From Halomonas daqiaonensis (GTDB lineage: Bacteria > Pseudomonadota > Gammaproteobacteria > Pseudomonadales > Halomonadaceae): 64,000 bases of DNA. The stretch is taken from positions 1-64,000 of the forward strand of contig NZ_FOBC01000007.1 of the NCBI RefSeq assembly GCF_900109725.1, read 5' to 3'. A program made the translations under genes and the position numbers. Below are positions 8,520 through 17,619 of this stretch, one piece after another. How positions within the stretch are numbered: position 1 is the first letter of the stretch; every line of letters starts with the position of its first letter. The notes under the pieces are model-generated. The model searched no databases. It worked only from the letters and a program-made list of their open reading frames with translations, and had not been told where the DNA came from.

Positions 8520-9833
8520 TTGGATACTCGTTTCCCCTTCGTGGACTGGTTCCGCAATTCCTCGCCCTATATCAATGCCCACCGCGGGCGCACCTTCGTG
8601 ATCCTGATCGAGGGCGAGGCCATGGCCAGCGGGCGAGGGGAGCAACTGATCCAGGACCTGGCGCTGCTGCATACCCTGGGCGTGCGGCTGGTGGTGGTGT
8701 TCGGCATTCGCCCCCAGGTGCAGCAGGCCCTGGACGAGGCGGGCATCGTGCCTCGTTATCATCAGGGGCGCTGGGTGGCCGACGAGGCGATCATGACCCG
8801 GGTCGAGCGTATCGCTGCCGAGCAGCGGCTGTGGTTGGAAGCGCGGCTCTCGCCGGGGCTGCCCAACACGCCGCTGCACGGCATCGAGATGACCGTGGTC
8901 TCCGGCAACCTGGTGATGGCCAAGCCGCTGGGCGTGCGTGAAGGCATCGACTTCGACCACAGCGGCGAGGTGCGTCGGGTGCGGGCAGAGGCTATCGAAG
9001 GCTTGCTCGACCGCGGTTCGCTGGTGGCGTTGCCGCCGCTGGGCTTCTCGAGTACCGGCGAAGTCTTCGACCTGGACGCCGCCGAGGTGGCCCGTCATGC
9101 CGCTACGGCGCTCGGTGCCGACAAGCTGATCCTGCTCGGCGAGGCCAGCGGGTTGTTCGACCGCAGCGGCCAGCTGCAGCGACAGCTGACCCCGGGCGAG
9201 GCCGAGCCGCTGCTTCAGCAGGCCGACCCCTACAGCGAGCTGGCCCGGCACCTCGGCGCGGCCTGTGTCGCCGCACGGCATGGCGTGGCCCGCACCCATC
9301 TGCTTTCCTGGCACGACCACGACGCCCTGCTCGGCGAACTGTTCACCCGCGACGGCGTGGGTACCATGATCACCGAGCATCGCTATGAGCAGCTGAGAGC
9401 GGCGGAGCTCGGCGACATCGGCGGCCTGCTCGAGCTGCTCGAGCCGCTGGAGCAGCGAGGCATGCTGGTGCCGCGCTCCCGGGAGCGGCTGGAGTACGAG
9501 ATCGACGACTACCTGGTGATCGAGCGTGACGGCATGATCATCGGCTGCGCTGCCCTGCATACCTTCGGCGAAGCCACGATGGGAGAGCTGGCCTGCGTCG
9601 CGGTCCATGACGACTATCGTGGAGGGGCACGCGGGGAACTGCTGCTCGCCGAGATCGAGCGCCGGGCCCGCCGGCTGGAACTCTCGGCGTTGTTCGCCCT
9701 GACCACCCACACCACCCACTGGTTCTTCGAGCACGGCTTCCGCCTGGCCGACATCGAGACCCTGCCGCCGCTGCGTCGCGACACCTACAGCCACGCGCGC
9801 AAGTCCAAGATCCTGGTTAAGACCCTCGCCTAA
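8520..9833 (+). CDS. argA: N-acetylglutamate synthase (amino-acid N-acetyltransferase)
   Basis: It catalyses the first step of arginine synthesis, acetyl-CoA plus glutamate to N-acetylglutamate. The protein has 437 residues from the proposed TTG start: an amino-acid-kinase fold (about 1-280) opening with FRNSSPYINAHRGRTFV, close to E. coli ArgA, and a GNAT acetyltransferase domain (about 290-437) with an RGGARG-like acetyl-CoA loop. I chose TTG at 8520 because GGAG lies seven bases upstream and the family homology begins about ten residues in. The longer ATG at 8433 falls inside the pit terminator. Feedback inhibition by arginine is usual for this family. It is a single-gene unit. Confidence 0.92.
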   Translation: MDTRFPFVDWFRNSSPYINAHRGRTFVILIEGEAMASGRGEQLIQDLALLHTLGVRLVVVFGIRPQVQQALDEAGIVPRYHQGRWVADEAIMTRVERIAAEQRLWLEARLSPGLPNTPLHGIEMTVVSGNLVMAKPLGVREGIDFDHSGEVRRVRAEAIEGLLDRGSLVALPPLGFSSTGEVFDLDAAEVARHAATALGADKLILLGEASGLFDRSGQLQRQLTPGEAEPLLQQADPYSELARHLGAACVAARHGVARTHLLSWHDHDALLGELFTRDGVGTMITEHRYEQLRAAELGDIGGLLELLEPLEQRGMLVPRSRERLEYEIDDYLVIERDGMIIGCAALHTFGEATMGELACVAVHDDYRGGARGELLLAEIERRARRLELSALFALTTHTTHWFFEHGFRLADIETLPPLRRDTYSHARKSKILVKTLA

Positions 9834-9842
9834 AAGGCGCGC

Positions 9843-9860
9843 TGTCGCCTGGAGGCGTCG
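9843..9860 (+). promoter_or_regulatory. Degenerate GlrR-like upstream site 1
   Basis: TGTC-N10-GTCG with an inner dyad GCC/GGC. It differs from the TGTC-N10-GACA pattern known for E. coli GlrR in the second half (GTC for GAC). It closely resembles the perfect palindrome at 9939-9956 and is the weakest of the three sites. Confidence 0.3.
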
Positions 9861-9873
9861 CCGGGTTTTCTGG

Positions 9874-9891
9874 CGTCGTCATCCGGAGACT
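9874..9891 (+). promoter_or_regulatory. GlrR-like upstream site 2 (CGTC-N10-GACT)
   Basis: GTC (9875-9877) and GAC (9888-9890) are separated by exactly ten bases, matching the GTC-N10-GAC core of E. coli GlrR sites. It lies about 190 bp upstream of the -24/-12 promoter at 10064. Confidence 0.4.
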
Positions 9892-9938
9892 GTGTAATGG
9901 GTTGAAAATAAAGTAATCCTTCCAGGATTTCCGAATGG

Positions 9939-9956
9939 CGTCGCCACGTGGCGACG
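9939..9956 (+). promoter_or_regulatory. Perfect 18-bp palindrome, best GlrR-like enhancer site
   Basis: CGTCGCCACGTGGCGACG reads identically on both strands. Its outer bases fit C/T-GTC-N10-GAC-G/A, the pattern of E. coli GlrR enhancer sites. It is about 110 bp upstream of the sigma-54-like promoter, a normal distance for a bacterial enhancer-binding protein. GlrR itself is encoded 2.7 kb downstream. Confidence 0.55.
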
Positions 9957-10063
9957 AAATATCGCCCTGATTCTCTCCCTCAGCGTCTTTTCGCGGGCTT
10001 ATTCCGGTCCATGTCGCCTTATTGATTCTATAAGAATATGATCTATATGGTGTAATGCGATTT

Positions 10064-10080
10064 TTGGCACGTCATTGGCA
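10064..10080 (+). promoter_or_regulatory. Sigma-54 (-24/-12) promoter of the putative small RNA
   Basis: TTGGCACGTCATTGGCA matches the consensus YTGGCACG-N4-TTGCW with one substitution in the -12 element, and the essential GC is kept. The -24 GG (10066-10067) and -12 GC (10078-10079) have the required 12-bp offset. Transcription would start near 10091. A possible sigma-70 promoter (TTGATT 10022-10027, TATATG 10044-10049, 16-bp spacing) lies just upstream. Confidence 0.65.
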
Positions 10081-10090
10081 GTAGTCAGAG

Positions 10091-10470
10091 CGAGCACGTA
10101 TTTGCTCCAAGCGATGTGTGATTTTCAGGCTGCGATGAGACGGTACCGCCGTCAGGCAAGGATCGGTATCGAGAGGGCAAGGATGCCCTGGCATGGATGC
10201 CTCTCCCCCACCAGGGGATCGAATCGTGCAGCATCGCCGTCGGCCTCGGTCGAGGCGGTGGTGCCAGGAACGGAGCAGGGCGGCGCACCACGCGATGGCT
10301 CGCCACCCGCATGAGGATGACCAGCCCCTGGTGGCAGATGGCGCCTCATGGCTTCGGGGCCTTCCGGCCCATGGACATTCGGGAGATGGACGGACCAGGC
10401 CGTCGATTGAGCGATTGTCCAGACCCTTCAGTTCCCTGCGTATTGGGCCGGCTCTGCCGGCCTTTTTTTT
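10091..10470 (+). ncRNA. Putative sigma-54-controlled small RNA with CsrA-type GGA hairpins, in the glmY position
   Basis: About 380 nt between a -24/-12 promoter and a strong terminator contain no credible gene. Stem-loops can be drawn by eye: GAGCA/TGCTC (10092-10107), GACGG/CCGTC (10139-10153), GGGCA-AGGA-TGCCC (10175-10188), GGCA-TGGA-TGCC (10190-10201), GCCTC/GAGGC (10243-10256), and GTGGTGC/GCACCAC (10258-10291) with CAGGA and CGGAG in its loop. Eleven GGA trinucleotides lie between 10160 and 10394. GGA in a hairpin loop is the CsrA/RsmA recognition element. In E. coli, GlmY, a sigma-54 and GlrR target, lies directly upstream of glrK as here, but GlmY is about half this length and works through RapZ. 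The exact 5' end is inferred from the promoter. Confidence 0.6.
10446..10470 (+). terminator. Strong intrinsic terminator of the putative small RNA
   Basis: GGCCGGC-TCT-GCCGGCC forms a perfect 7-bp stem with a 3-nt loop, followed by eight T residues. No protein gene upstream needs it, since argA ended more than 600 bp earlier; this supports a separate non-coding transcript. Confidence 0.9.
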
Positions 10471-10584
10471 ACTTGCGGACCTTATGCTGGGTGCCGATTG
10501 GCCACGGGGCGTTCGGCAGAACTCTGGTATCCTTGGAAATGGACGATGGTGGTTACCGTTACCCTTCTGCAAAGAACGCTATCC

Positions 10585-12102
10585 ATGACCTCTGCCGTTA
10601 CGCGTCGCTGGCGGCCGCGCTCGCTGTTGCAGCTGGTGCTGCTGGCCTTCCTGGTGGTGATGCTGCCGCTGGCCGTGCTGATGATCCAGGCCGGCCAGGC
10701 CATCTCCGAGCTGTCACGCCTGGCCGATGACAGTGCCCGCCAGGCCGTGGAAGAGACCCGGCGTGCCCGTTCGCTGGGTGCCCTGGCGCTGGAGATGGAG
10801 CGCGCTGCTCGCCAGTATGCCGTGGTCGAGCAGGAGAGCCTGCTGGAGATCTTCGACCAGCGCCTCGAGGAGTTTGGTGATCTGCTGGCCCAGCAGCGCC
10901 AGCTTTTGCCCGATGATCCTGACGTGGCGGCGCTGGAGGCGCAGCTCGACCGCCTCGCCGAGTTGCCCGAGCTGCCGATGGAGGCGTTCACCGCCCGGCT
11001 CGTCGAATTCCTGACCTTTGCCCAGCACACCGAGGCGATGCGCCGCGCCACCAACCGGCGCATCGACGAGCGCATCGAGGGTATCCGTGCCCGAGCCGAA
11101 GCCGTGCAGGTCCGCCTGTGGTGGCAGACCGCGGCATTGGTCTCGGCGAGCCTGGTGCTGATGCTGTTGTTCACTCGCCTGATCATTCACCCGATTCGCC
11201 AGCTCGAACGGCGCATCCTGGGGATCGGCAGCGCGGGCGGCGACACGCGACAGACGTCGCGCTCCTTCAAGGGCCCGGCGGAGCTGGTCGCCCTGGACGA
11301 GCGGCTGGACTGGCTGGCCTCGCGGCTCGACGAGCTGGAGGCCCAGAAACAGCAGTTCCTGCGCCACATGTCCCACGAGCTCAAGACACCGCTGGCCAGC
11401 GTGCGCGAGGGCTCGTCGCTGCTCGCCGACGGCGTGGCCGGCGAGGTCACGCCACGCCAGCGCGAGATCCTCGAGCTGATCGATACCAGCGGTCGCGAAC
11501 TGCAGCAACTGATCGAGCAGCTGCTCGACTACAACCTGCTCCAGCACAACCGCCAGTTGGACATCGAGCGGCAGGATGTCGCCACCGTGGCCAAGGAGGT
11601 GCTGGCCAAGCACCGCCTGGCCCTGGACAGCAAGCAGATGCGGGTCAGCTGCTTCGATGGCCCTCTGGCCTGGGAGCTAGACCGCACCGCCACGGTACGA
11701 ATTCTTGACAACCTGATCTCCAATGCCGTCGCTTATGGTGAGGACGGCGGCGTGCTGGAGATTCGTGCTCGTCCGCTGCACGACCGGCTGGTCATCGAGG
11801 TGGCCAATAGCGGTGAGCCGATCGCCGAGGAGGACAGCGCCCGGCTCTTCGAGGCCTTCTTCCAGGGCCGTGGACGCCGCAAGGGGCCGCTCAAGGGCTC
11901 TGGCATCGGCCTCTCGGTGGCCGCCGACTGTGCCCGGCTTCAGCACGGCAGTCTGGAACTCGTCGACGACGCCCGGCTGGCGGTGTGCTTTCGCCTGACC
12001 CTGCCGCGGCGGGCGCCGGCACCCGAGCAAGACCTTGATCACGAGCACGACCACCCGACGCTCGCCACGGCGGGCGATCACTCGAGGAATGACACCCCAT
12101 GA
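10585..12102 (+). CDS. glrK: GlrK (QseE)-like sensor histidine kinase
   Basis: A 505-residue membrane kinase. The N-terminus (WRPRSLLQLVLLAFLVVMLPLAV) matches the start of E. coli GlrK. A helical periplasmic domain (about 30-180), a second TM helix (LVSASLVLMLLFTRLII) and a HAMP-like linker follow, then HisKA with H264 in RHMSHELKTPLAS and a HATPase ending in GSGIGLSVA. Family residues such as LIEQLLDYN and FEAFFQGRGRRKGPLKGSG agree with GlrK. The start at ATG 10585 is chosen by alignment with the E. coli N-terminus; longer in-frame starts at 10498 and 10546 exist. It is the first gene of glrK-qseG-glrR and overlaps qseG by 4 bp. It would phosphorylate GlrR. Confidence 0.9.
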   Translation: MTSAVTRRWRPRSLLQLVLLAFLVVMLPLAVLMIQAGQAISELSRLADDSARQAVEETRRARSLGALALEMERAARQYAVVEQESLLEIFDQRLEEFGDLLAQQRQLLPDDPDVAALEAQLDRLAELPELPMEAFTARLVEFLTFAQHTEAMRRATNRRIDERIEGIRARAEAVQVRLWWQTAALVSASLVLMLLFTRLIIHPIRQLERRILGIGSAGGDTRQTSRSFKGPAELVALDERLDWLASRLDELEAQKQQFLRHMSHELKTPLASVREGSSLLADGVAGEVTPRQREILELIDTSGRELQQLIEQLLDYNLLQHNRQLDIERQDVATVAKEVLAKHRLALDSKQMRVSCFDGPLAWELDRTATVRILDNLISNAVAYGEDGGVLEIRARPLHDRLVIEVANSGEPIAEEDSARLFEAFFQGRGRRKGPLKGSGIGLSVAADCARLQHGSLELVDDARLAVCFRLTLPRRAPAPEQDLDHEHDHPTLATAGDHSRNDTP

Positions 12103-12671
12103 CCGCGCGCCCTTGGCTCATGTGCCTTGCCACGGCCTTGCTGGCCGGCTGTCAGTATCTGCCCGAGCAGCTGCAGTTGCCCTCTGGCCCGTCCTCCCAG
12201 CAGAGCCCTTCCAATGGCTCGTCGCTGTGCCAAGCCGAGCTGCCCGATTTCGACAACGAGTCTTGCCTGCTCCACGACTGGGTGGCCTTCGGCCTCGCCT
12301 CCCAGCGTGGCGATCAAGCTTGGCGGGAGGCCACCCTCACGCGCCTCGAAGGCGAGAGTAACGAACGTCGCCTGGCGCGGGCCGTGTTGCTCGCCTGGGG
12401 AAACCGGCTGCAGTGGAACCTTGCCTCGGAGCTCTACAAGGCCGATCTGCATGCGGCACCTGCCGACCTGCAGCCGCTGGTGCGCTATTGGCTCAACGAA
12501 CTGGAGGGGCGTCGCCGCCGGGCCGGCCAGCTGGCCGAGAGCCGCATCGAGCGTGAGGCCGCCGTGGAGGAGAACGCGGCCCTCACCGAGGAGCTCGAGG
12601 CCCTGGCCGAGAAGCTCGAGCAGCTCACCGCCATCGAACAGAGCATCAACCTGCGACAGCAGAATGAATGA
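12099..12671 (+). CDS. qseG: QseG-like outer-membrane lipoprotein of the GlrKR system
   Basis: A 190-residue lipoprotein. The signal peptide ends in the lipobox LLAGC, making the cysteine near residue 18 the lipidated N-terminus. The C-terminal third is a charged coiled-coil (ESRIEREAAVEENAALTEELEALAEKLEQL). In E. coli QseG (237 residues) interacts with the kinase and stimulates it. Position decides the call: the gene sits between glrK and glrR with an ATGA overlap to glrK and 15 bp to glrR, as in E. coli. Sequence similarity alone is weak because the family diverges quickly. Confidence 0.8.
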   Translation: MTARPWLMCLATALLAGCQYLPEQLQLPSGPSSQQSPSNGSSLCQAELPDFDNESCLLHDWVAFGLASQRGDQAWREATLTRLEGESNERRLARAVLLAWGNRLQWNLASELYKADLHAAPADLQPLVRYWLNELEGRRRRAGQLAESRIEREAAVEENAALTEELEALAEKLEQLTAIEQSINLRQQNE

Positions 12672-12686
12672 ACCGGGAGAGACGAC

Positions 12687-14081
<1,395 letters not shown>

Positions 14082-14114
14082 TCTCCGGCACGCATTCTCC
14101 GGCACACAACGCGA

Positions 14115-14138
14115 GACCCCCTGCCGAGGCAGGGGGTC
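14115..14138. terminator. Hairpin between convergent glrR and peroxiredoxin genes
   Basis: GACCCCCTGCC and GGCAGGGGGTC form a perfect 11-bp stem with a 2-nt spacer. No T run follows on either strand, so it may act as a bidirectional stem for 3'-end protection or as a weak terminator. Confidence 0.65.
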
Positions 14139-14165
14139 GTCAGTGCGTAACGCGAACCTTACGCC

Positions 14166-14819
14166 TTATTTGGGCAGCTTGGTCCGGCGCAGGTAGGGGA
14201 AGACGGTCTCATATTCGCCGAACTTTGCCTTGGCATCCTCGTTGGAGACCGTCGGCGGGATGATCACGTCCTCACCGACGTTCCAGTCGGCCGGCGTGGC
14301 CACGCCCTTGCCGTTGGCGGTTTGCAGGGCATCCAGGGCGCGCAGCACCTCGGCGAAGTTGCGGCCCACGTTCATCGGGTAGGTCATGGAGAGCTTGAGC
14401 TTCTTGTCCGGGCCGATGATGAACACCGTCCGCACGGTGGCGCTGTCGGCCGGGGTGCGACCGTCCGGCAGATAAGCCTCGGCCGGCAGCATGTCGAACA
14501 GCTTGGCGACCTTGAGGTCCTCGTCGGCGATGATCGGGAAACCGACCTCGCAGCTGGCATAGCTGGAGATGTCGTTGATCCACTTCTTATGGTCCTCGAC
14601 GCCGTCCACCGAAACGCCGATCACCTTGGTGTCGCGCTTCTTCCACGCCTCGTTGAGCTTGGCCACGGCGCTGAACTCGGTGGTGCAGACCGGGGTGAAG
14701 TCCTTGGGGTGGGAAAACAGGATCGTCCAGCTGTCGCCGATCCACTCGTGGAAGCGGATCGGGCCCTGGCTGGTATCGGCCTCGAAGTCGGGTACGACGT
14801 CATTGATGCGCAGTGACAT
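14166..14819 (-). CDS. 1-Cys (Prx6-type) peroxiredoxin
   Basis: A 217-residue cytosolic peroxidase that reduces H2O2 and organic peroxides. The peroxidatic cysteine is C45 in KDFTPVCTTEF. The length, the long C-terminal domain and the segment RTVFIIGPDKKLKLSMTYPMNVGRNF are typical of the Prx6 subfamily. The start at ATG 14819 is preceded by GGGAG and fits the family N-terminus (MSLRINDVVPDF); the open frame extends upstream to 14930 without a ribosome binding site. It is monocistronic and convergent with glrR. Confidence 0.92.
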   Translation of the reverse strand: MSLRINDVVPDFEADTSQGPIRFHEWIGDSWTILFSHPKDFTPVCTTEFSAVAKLNEAWKKRDTKVIGVSVDGVEDHKKWINDISSYASCEVGFPIIADEDLKVAKLFDMLPAEAYLPDGRTPADSATVRTVFIIGPDKKLKLSMTYPMNVGRNFAEVLRALDALQTANGKGVATPADWNVGEDVIIPPTVSNEDAKAKFGEYETVFPYLRRTKLPK

Positions 14820-15036
14820 GGTGCAACTCCCATTCTTTCGGGTGGACGAACCTGCCGGCACGCGTTCCGCCATGCAGGCAGTGAAATTTGAAGATGCCTC
14901 CATTGTCGGGCCTGCCGGTTCTCCCGACAACGGCCTGGCACCGTCTTCTTATTTCTTAAAACCGTAAGTTATATGTTGAGGCAGCAATGCTCAGGGAGGG
15001 TTAGTCCGGGGGCAGGCCGTCGCACCTGCGCCTGGT

Positions 15037-16398
15037 TCATTCCTCCCTGCGGTCCAGCACTCGCAGGGCGAGCCGTCCCTCGCCCAGCCGTGCCTCGAGC
15101 GCTTGGCCGGGGGCGGTATCTGCCGCCCGGCGCACGACCTGGCCATGCTCGTCCTCGAGAATCGCATAGCCGCGTCCTAGTACCGCCAGCGGGCTAACGG
15201 CCTGCAGCTCACGAACCAGTCCGCCCAGCCGCTCGCGATGGCGGGCCAGCTCTCGCGGCATGGCCTGATGGAGCCGTCCGCGGGCTCGCGTGAGCCGCTG
15301 TTCGGCCTGCTCCACCAGCCGGCCCGGCGAGCGCAGCGCAAGGCGCTGGCGCAGGTGTTGCTCTCGGCGCCGTTCACCGGCGAGCCTGGCCTGCATGGCC
15401 CGCCGCAGGCGTCCCTCCAACTCGGTCAGTTGCTGACGGCGCGCGTCCAGCACCTCGCCTGGATGACGCAGCCGGGCTCGTAGGTGGTCCAGGCGTTGGG
15501 CCTCGGTCTCCAGGCGGGCGCGCTGGGCACGGGTGAGCCGCTCGGCCAATCTCTCGAGGCGGTGGAGCCGCTCGCGGCGATCGGGTACCAACTGCTCGGC
15601 GGCGGCCGAAGGGGTGGGGGCGCGCAGGTCGGCGGCGAAGTCGGCCAGGGTGACGTCTACCTCATGGCCAACCGCCGACATCACCGGCAGCCGCGAGTGG
15701 AAGATCGCTCGAACCAGGTGCTCGTCGTTGAAGGCCCAGAGATCCTCCAGGCTGCCGCCACCCCGGGTGATCAGGATGGCGTCGCGGGCCGGGTCCAGCG
15801 CCTGCTGGCGGTTGAGCAGGCCAAGCGCCGAGATCAGCGCTGGGGCGGCCTCGCGCCCCTGCACCGGCACCGGGATCAGCGTCACCTGCACCAGCGGCCA
15901 GCGCGCTGCGAGCACCGCCAGCACGTCGCGGATCGCTGCGCCGGTGGGCGAGGTGAGCACCAGCAGGTGGCGCGGTGGATAGGGCAGGGGACGTGCGTTG
16001 GCGAAGACGCCCTCGTCGGCGAGCCGGGCCTTGAGGCGCTCGAAGGCCGCCAGCAGTTCGCCTTCGCCTGCCGCCTGCACCGCCTCGACGAGCAACTGAT
16101 AGTCGCCGCGTGGCTCGAACAGCGACACCTGGCCACGCACCTTGACCCGGTCGCCGTCGTGCAGGGGGGTAGCCACGAAGCGCGCCCGGGTGCGGAACAG
16201 GGCGCAGCGCAGCTGAGCCCGGTCGTCCTTGAGGGTGAAGTAGATGTGCCCCGAGCTCGGCCGCGACACGCCGGAGAGCTCGCCCTCCACCCACACCTCG
16301 CCGACATCCTGCTCCAGCGCCTGGCGAGCGCGACGGTTGAGCTCGCTGACGGAGAGGGCAGGGGGGGCGACGGTGGTGCCGCTGGCGTTGGGGGGCAT
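15037..16398 (-). CDS. xseA: Exodeoxyribonuclease VII large subunit
   Basis: A 453-residue catalytic subunit of exonuclease VII, which degrades single-stranded DNA in both directions. An N-terminal OB fold (about 15-110, with EVWVEGELSG) precedes the catalytic domain with the family motif ITRGGGSLEDLWAFND and EVDVTLADFAADLRAPTPSAAAE. A long arginine-rich coiled coil follows. E. coli XseA is 456 residues. The open frame runs on to 17280, but that extension is the antisense frame over the neighbouring membrane-protein gene. ATG 16398 (MPPNASGTTVAPPALSVSEL) is the sensible start. xseB is not adjacent. Confidence 0.94.
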   Translation of the reverse strand: MPPNASGTTVAPPALSVSELNRRARQALEQDVGEVWVEGELSGVSRPSSGHIYFTLKDDRAQLRCALFRTRARFVATPLHDGDRVKVRGQVSLFEPRGDYQLLVEAVQAAGEGELLAAFERLKARLADEGVFANARPLPYPPRHLLVLTSPTGAAIRDVLAVLAARWPLVQVTLIPVPVQGREAAPALISALGLLNRQQALDPARDAILITRGGGSLEDLWAFNDEHLVRAIFHSRLPVMSAVGHEVDVTLADFAADLRAPTPSAAAEQLVPDRRERLHRLERLAERLTRAQRARLETEAQRLDHLRARLRHPGEVLDARRQQLTELEGRLRRAMQARLAGERRREQHLRQRLALRSPGRLVEQAEQRLTRARGRLHQAMPRELARHRERLGGLVRELQAVSPLAVLGRGYAILEDEHGQVVRRAADTAPGQALEARLGEGRLALRVLDRREE

Positions 16399-16475
16399 GG
16401 TGGCAAGGTCTCCGGCCGGTACGCCGCCCAGCCTAGCATGGAACCGGCCCTGCCTGGTTCCTGGTGCCGGTCGCG

Positions 16476-17543
16476 TCAGGCGCTCAGGCGCCGGCAAGCG
16501 CCCAGCAGCACCGGCATCAGCAGGATCAGCACCGTGATGCGAAGCAGGTGGTGCGCGGTGACGAAGGCCGGGTCGATGCCCAGTGAGAGCGCGACCAGGC
16601 TCAGCTCGGGCGCCCCGCCCGGCATGTAGGCGAGCAGCGCCGCCGGCAATGACACCCCCGCCCCAGCGTGGATACCCCAAGCGGCGAGGATGGCGATCGC
16701 CAGCAGGCCCAGCGCCTGCAGCGCGGCCATCACCAGGGTATGGCCCACCTGGGCCAGCGAGGTCCCCGTGAAGCGCACACCCACCGAGACGCCGATGATC
16801 ACCTGGGCAAGGGCCAGCAACGTCGGCGGCACCGCGGCGTGGGTGACGCCGGTGAGGTGCAGTGCCGCCGAGGCCAGCGCCGGGCCGAACAACATCGCAT
16901 TGGGCAGGCGCACGAGGTGTCCCAGCCAGGCGCCCAGCACGCCGGCACCGGCCAGCCAGGCGGCATCTGCCGGGCCAGGCAGCCACAGCCACTGGGCCGG
17001 GTCCGTCATGGCGCTGCCCAGGTCGACGTGGCCGATGGCCTGCAGCACCGGCGGAATGGCCACCAGCAGCACCAGGATTCGCACCGCATGGGTCATGCCC
17101 ACCACCCGCAGGTCGGCGTTCGAGTCCAGCGCCATGCCGGTGACCGCCGAGACGCCCCCGGGCACCCCGGCATAGAGGGCGGTGTCCAGTGAGTGGCCGG
17201 CGATCCGCCGCGAGAACCACACCGAGAAAGCCATCATCACCGCGGTGGCCAGCAGCATCATGCTCAGGCTGGCGCCCCACAGCGTGAGGCCGCCGGTCAT
17301 CTCCGGGGTGAAGGCCGCGCCGAGCATCACGCCGATCACCACCAGCACGCCCTGGCGGCCCCGTCCCGGCGAGCGCAGCCGGGCGCCGGCGAGGCTCGCC
17401 ACGGTGGTCGCCAGCATGGCACCCAGCAGCCAGGGCAGGGGCAAGTGCAGCGCATAGGCGAGGCCTCCGCCTCCGAGTCCCAGCGCCAGGGTGGGCAGGA
17501 AGCGGCCCAGGCCCACCAAGGAGCGTTCCATCGCATCGCGCAA
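16476..17543 (-). CDS. AbrB-family (duplicated membrane domain) transporter-like protein
   Basis: A 355-residue inner-membrane protein of the family annotated as 'AbrB duplication', unrelated to the Bacillus DNA-binding AbrB. It has two repeats of about five helices; similar glycine and proline patterns recur (PLPWLLGAMLAT near residue 35, LPNAMLFGPALASA near residue 220), and it ends in MPGGAPELSLVALSLGID. Its substrate is unknown; members often lie beside TRAP or TTT-type carboxylate transporters. The start is TTG at 17543 with GGAGG nine bases upstream; an internal ATG at 17531 is the alternative. It lies 76 bp after tctA on the same strand and may be transcribed with it. Confidence 0.82.
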   Translation of the reverse strand: MRDAMERSLVGLGRFLPTLALGLGGGGLAYALHLPLPWLLGAMLATTVASLAGARLRSPGRGRQGVLVVIGVMLGAAFTPEMTGGLTLWGASLSMMLLATAVMMAFSVWFSRRIAGHSLDTALYAGVPGGVSAVTGMALDSNADLRVVGMTHAVRILVLLVAIPPVLQAIGHVDLGSAMTDPAQWLWLPGPADAAWLAGAGVLGAWLGHLVRLPNAMLFGPALASAALHLTGVTHAAVPPTLLALAQVIIGVSVGVRFTGTSLAQVGHTLVMAALQALGLLAIAILAAWGIHAGAGVSLPAALLAYMPGGAPELSLVALSLGIDPAFVTAHHLLRITVLILLMPVLLGACRRLSA

Positions 17544-17565
17544 GTCGTGATTCCTCCGATCAAAC

Positions 17566-17593
17566 GCCCCGGTCCCACCTTGGGGGCCGGGGC
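17566..17593 (-). terminator. Stem-loop between tctA and the AbrB-type gene
   Basis: GCCCCGG with CCC pairs with GGG and CCGGGGC around a short loop, with one bulged base. It is followed on the minus strand by GTTTGATC. It may attenuate read-through from tctA. Confidence 0.45.
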
Positions 17594-17619
17594 CAGGGGA
17601 GAGAGGGTCGAAAGTTGGC

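Noticed and set aside
10091..10470. Calling the sRNA a GlmY orthologue outright
   Set aside because: Position and promoter type agree, but length and the GGA hairpins do not, and no GlmY sequence likeness is visible; I kept it as a candidate of its own class.
10072..10572. A 166-codon minus-strand ORF over the putative sRNA
   Set aside because: It is rich in Arg, Ser and Pro with no homology-like pattern, has no ribosome binding site, and crosses a strong terminator and hairpins of the opposite strand.
16399..17280. N-terminal extension of XseA on the minus strand
   Set aside because: It is the shadow frame over the AbrB-type membrane gene, Gly/Ala/Arg-rich and without relation to XseA; the normal XseA start is at 16398.
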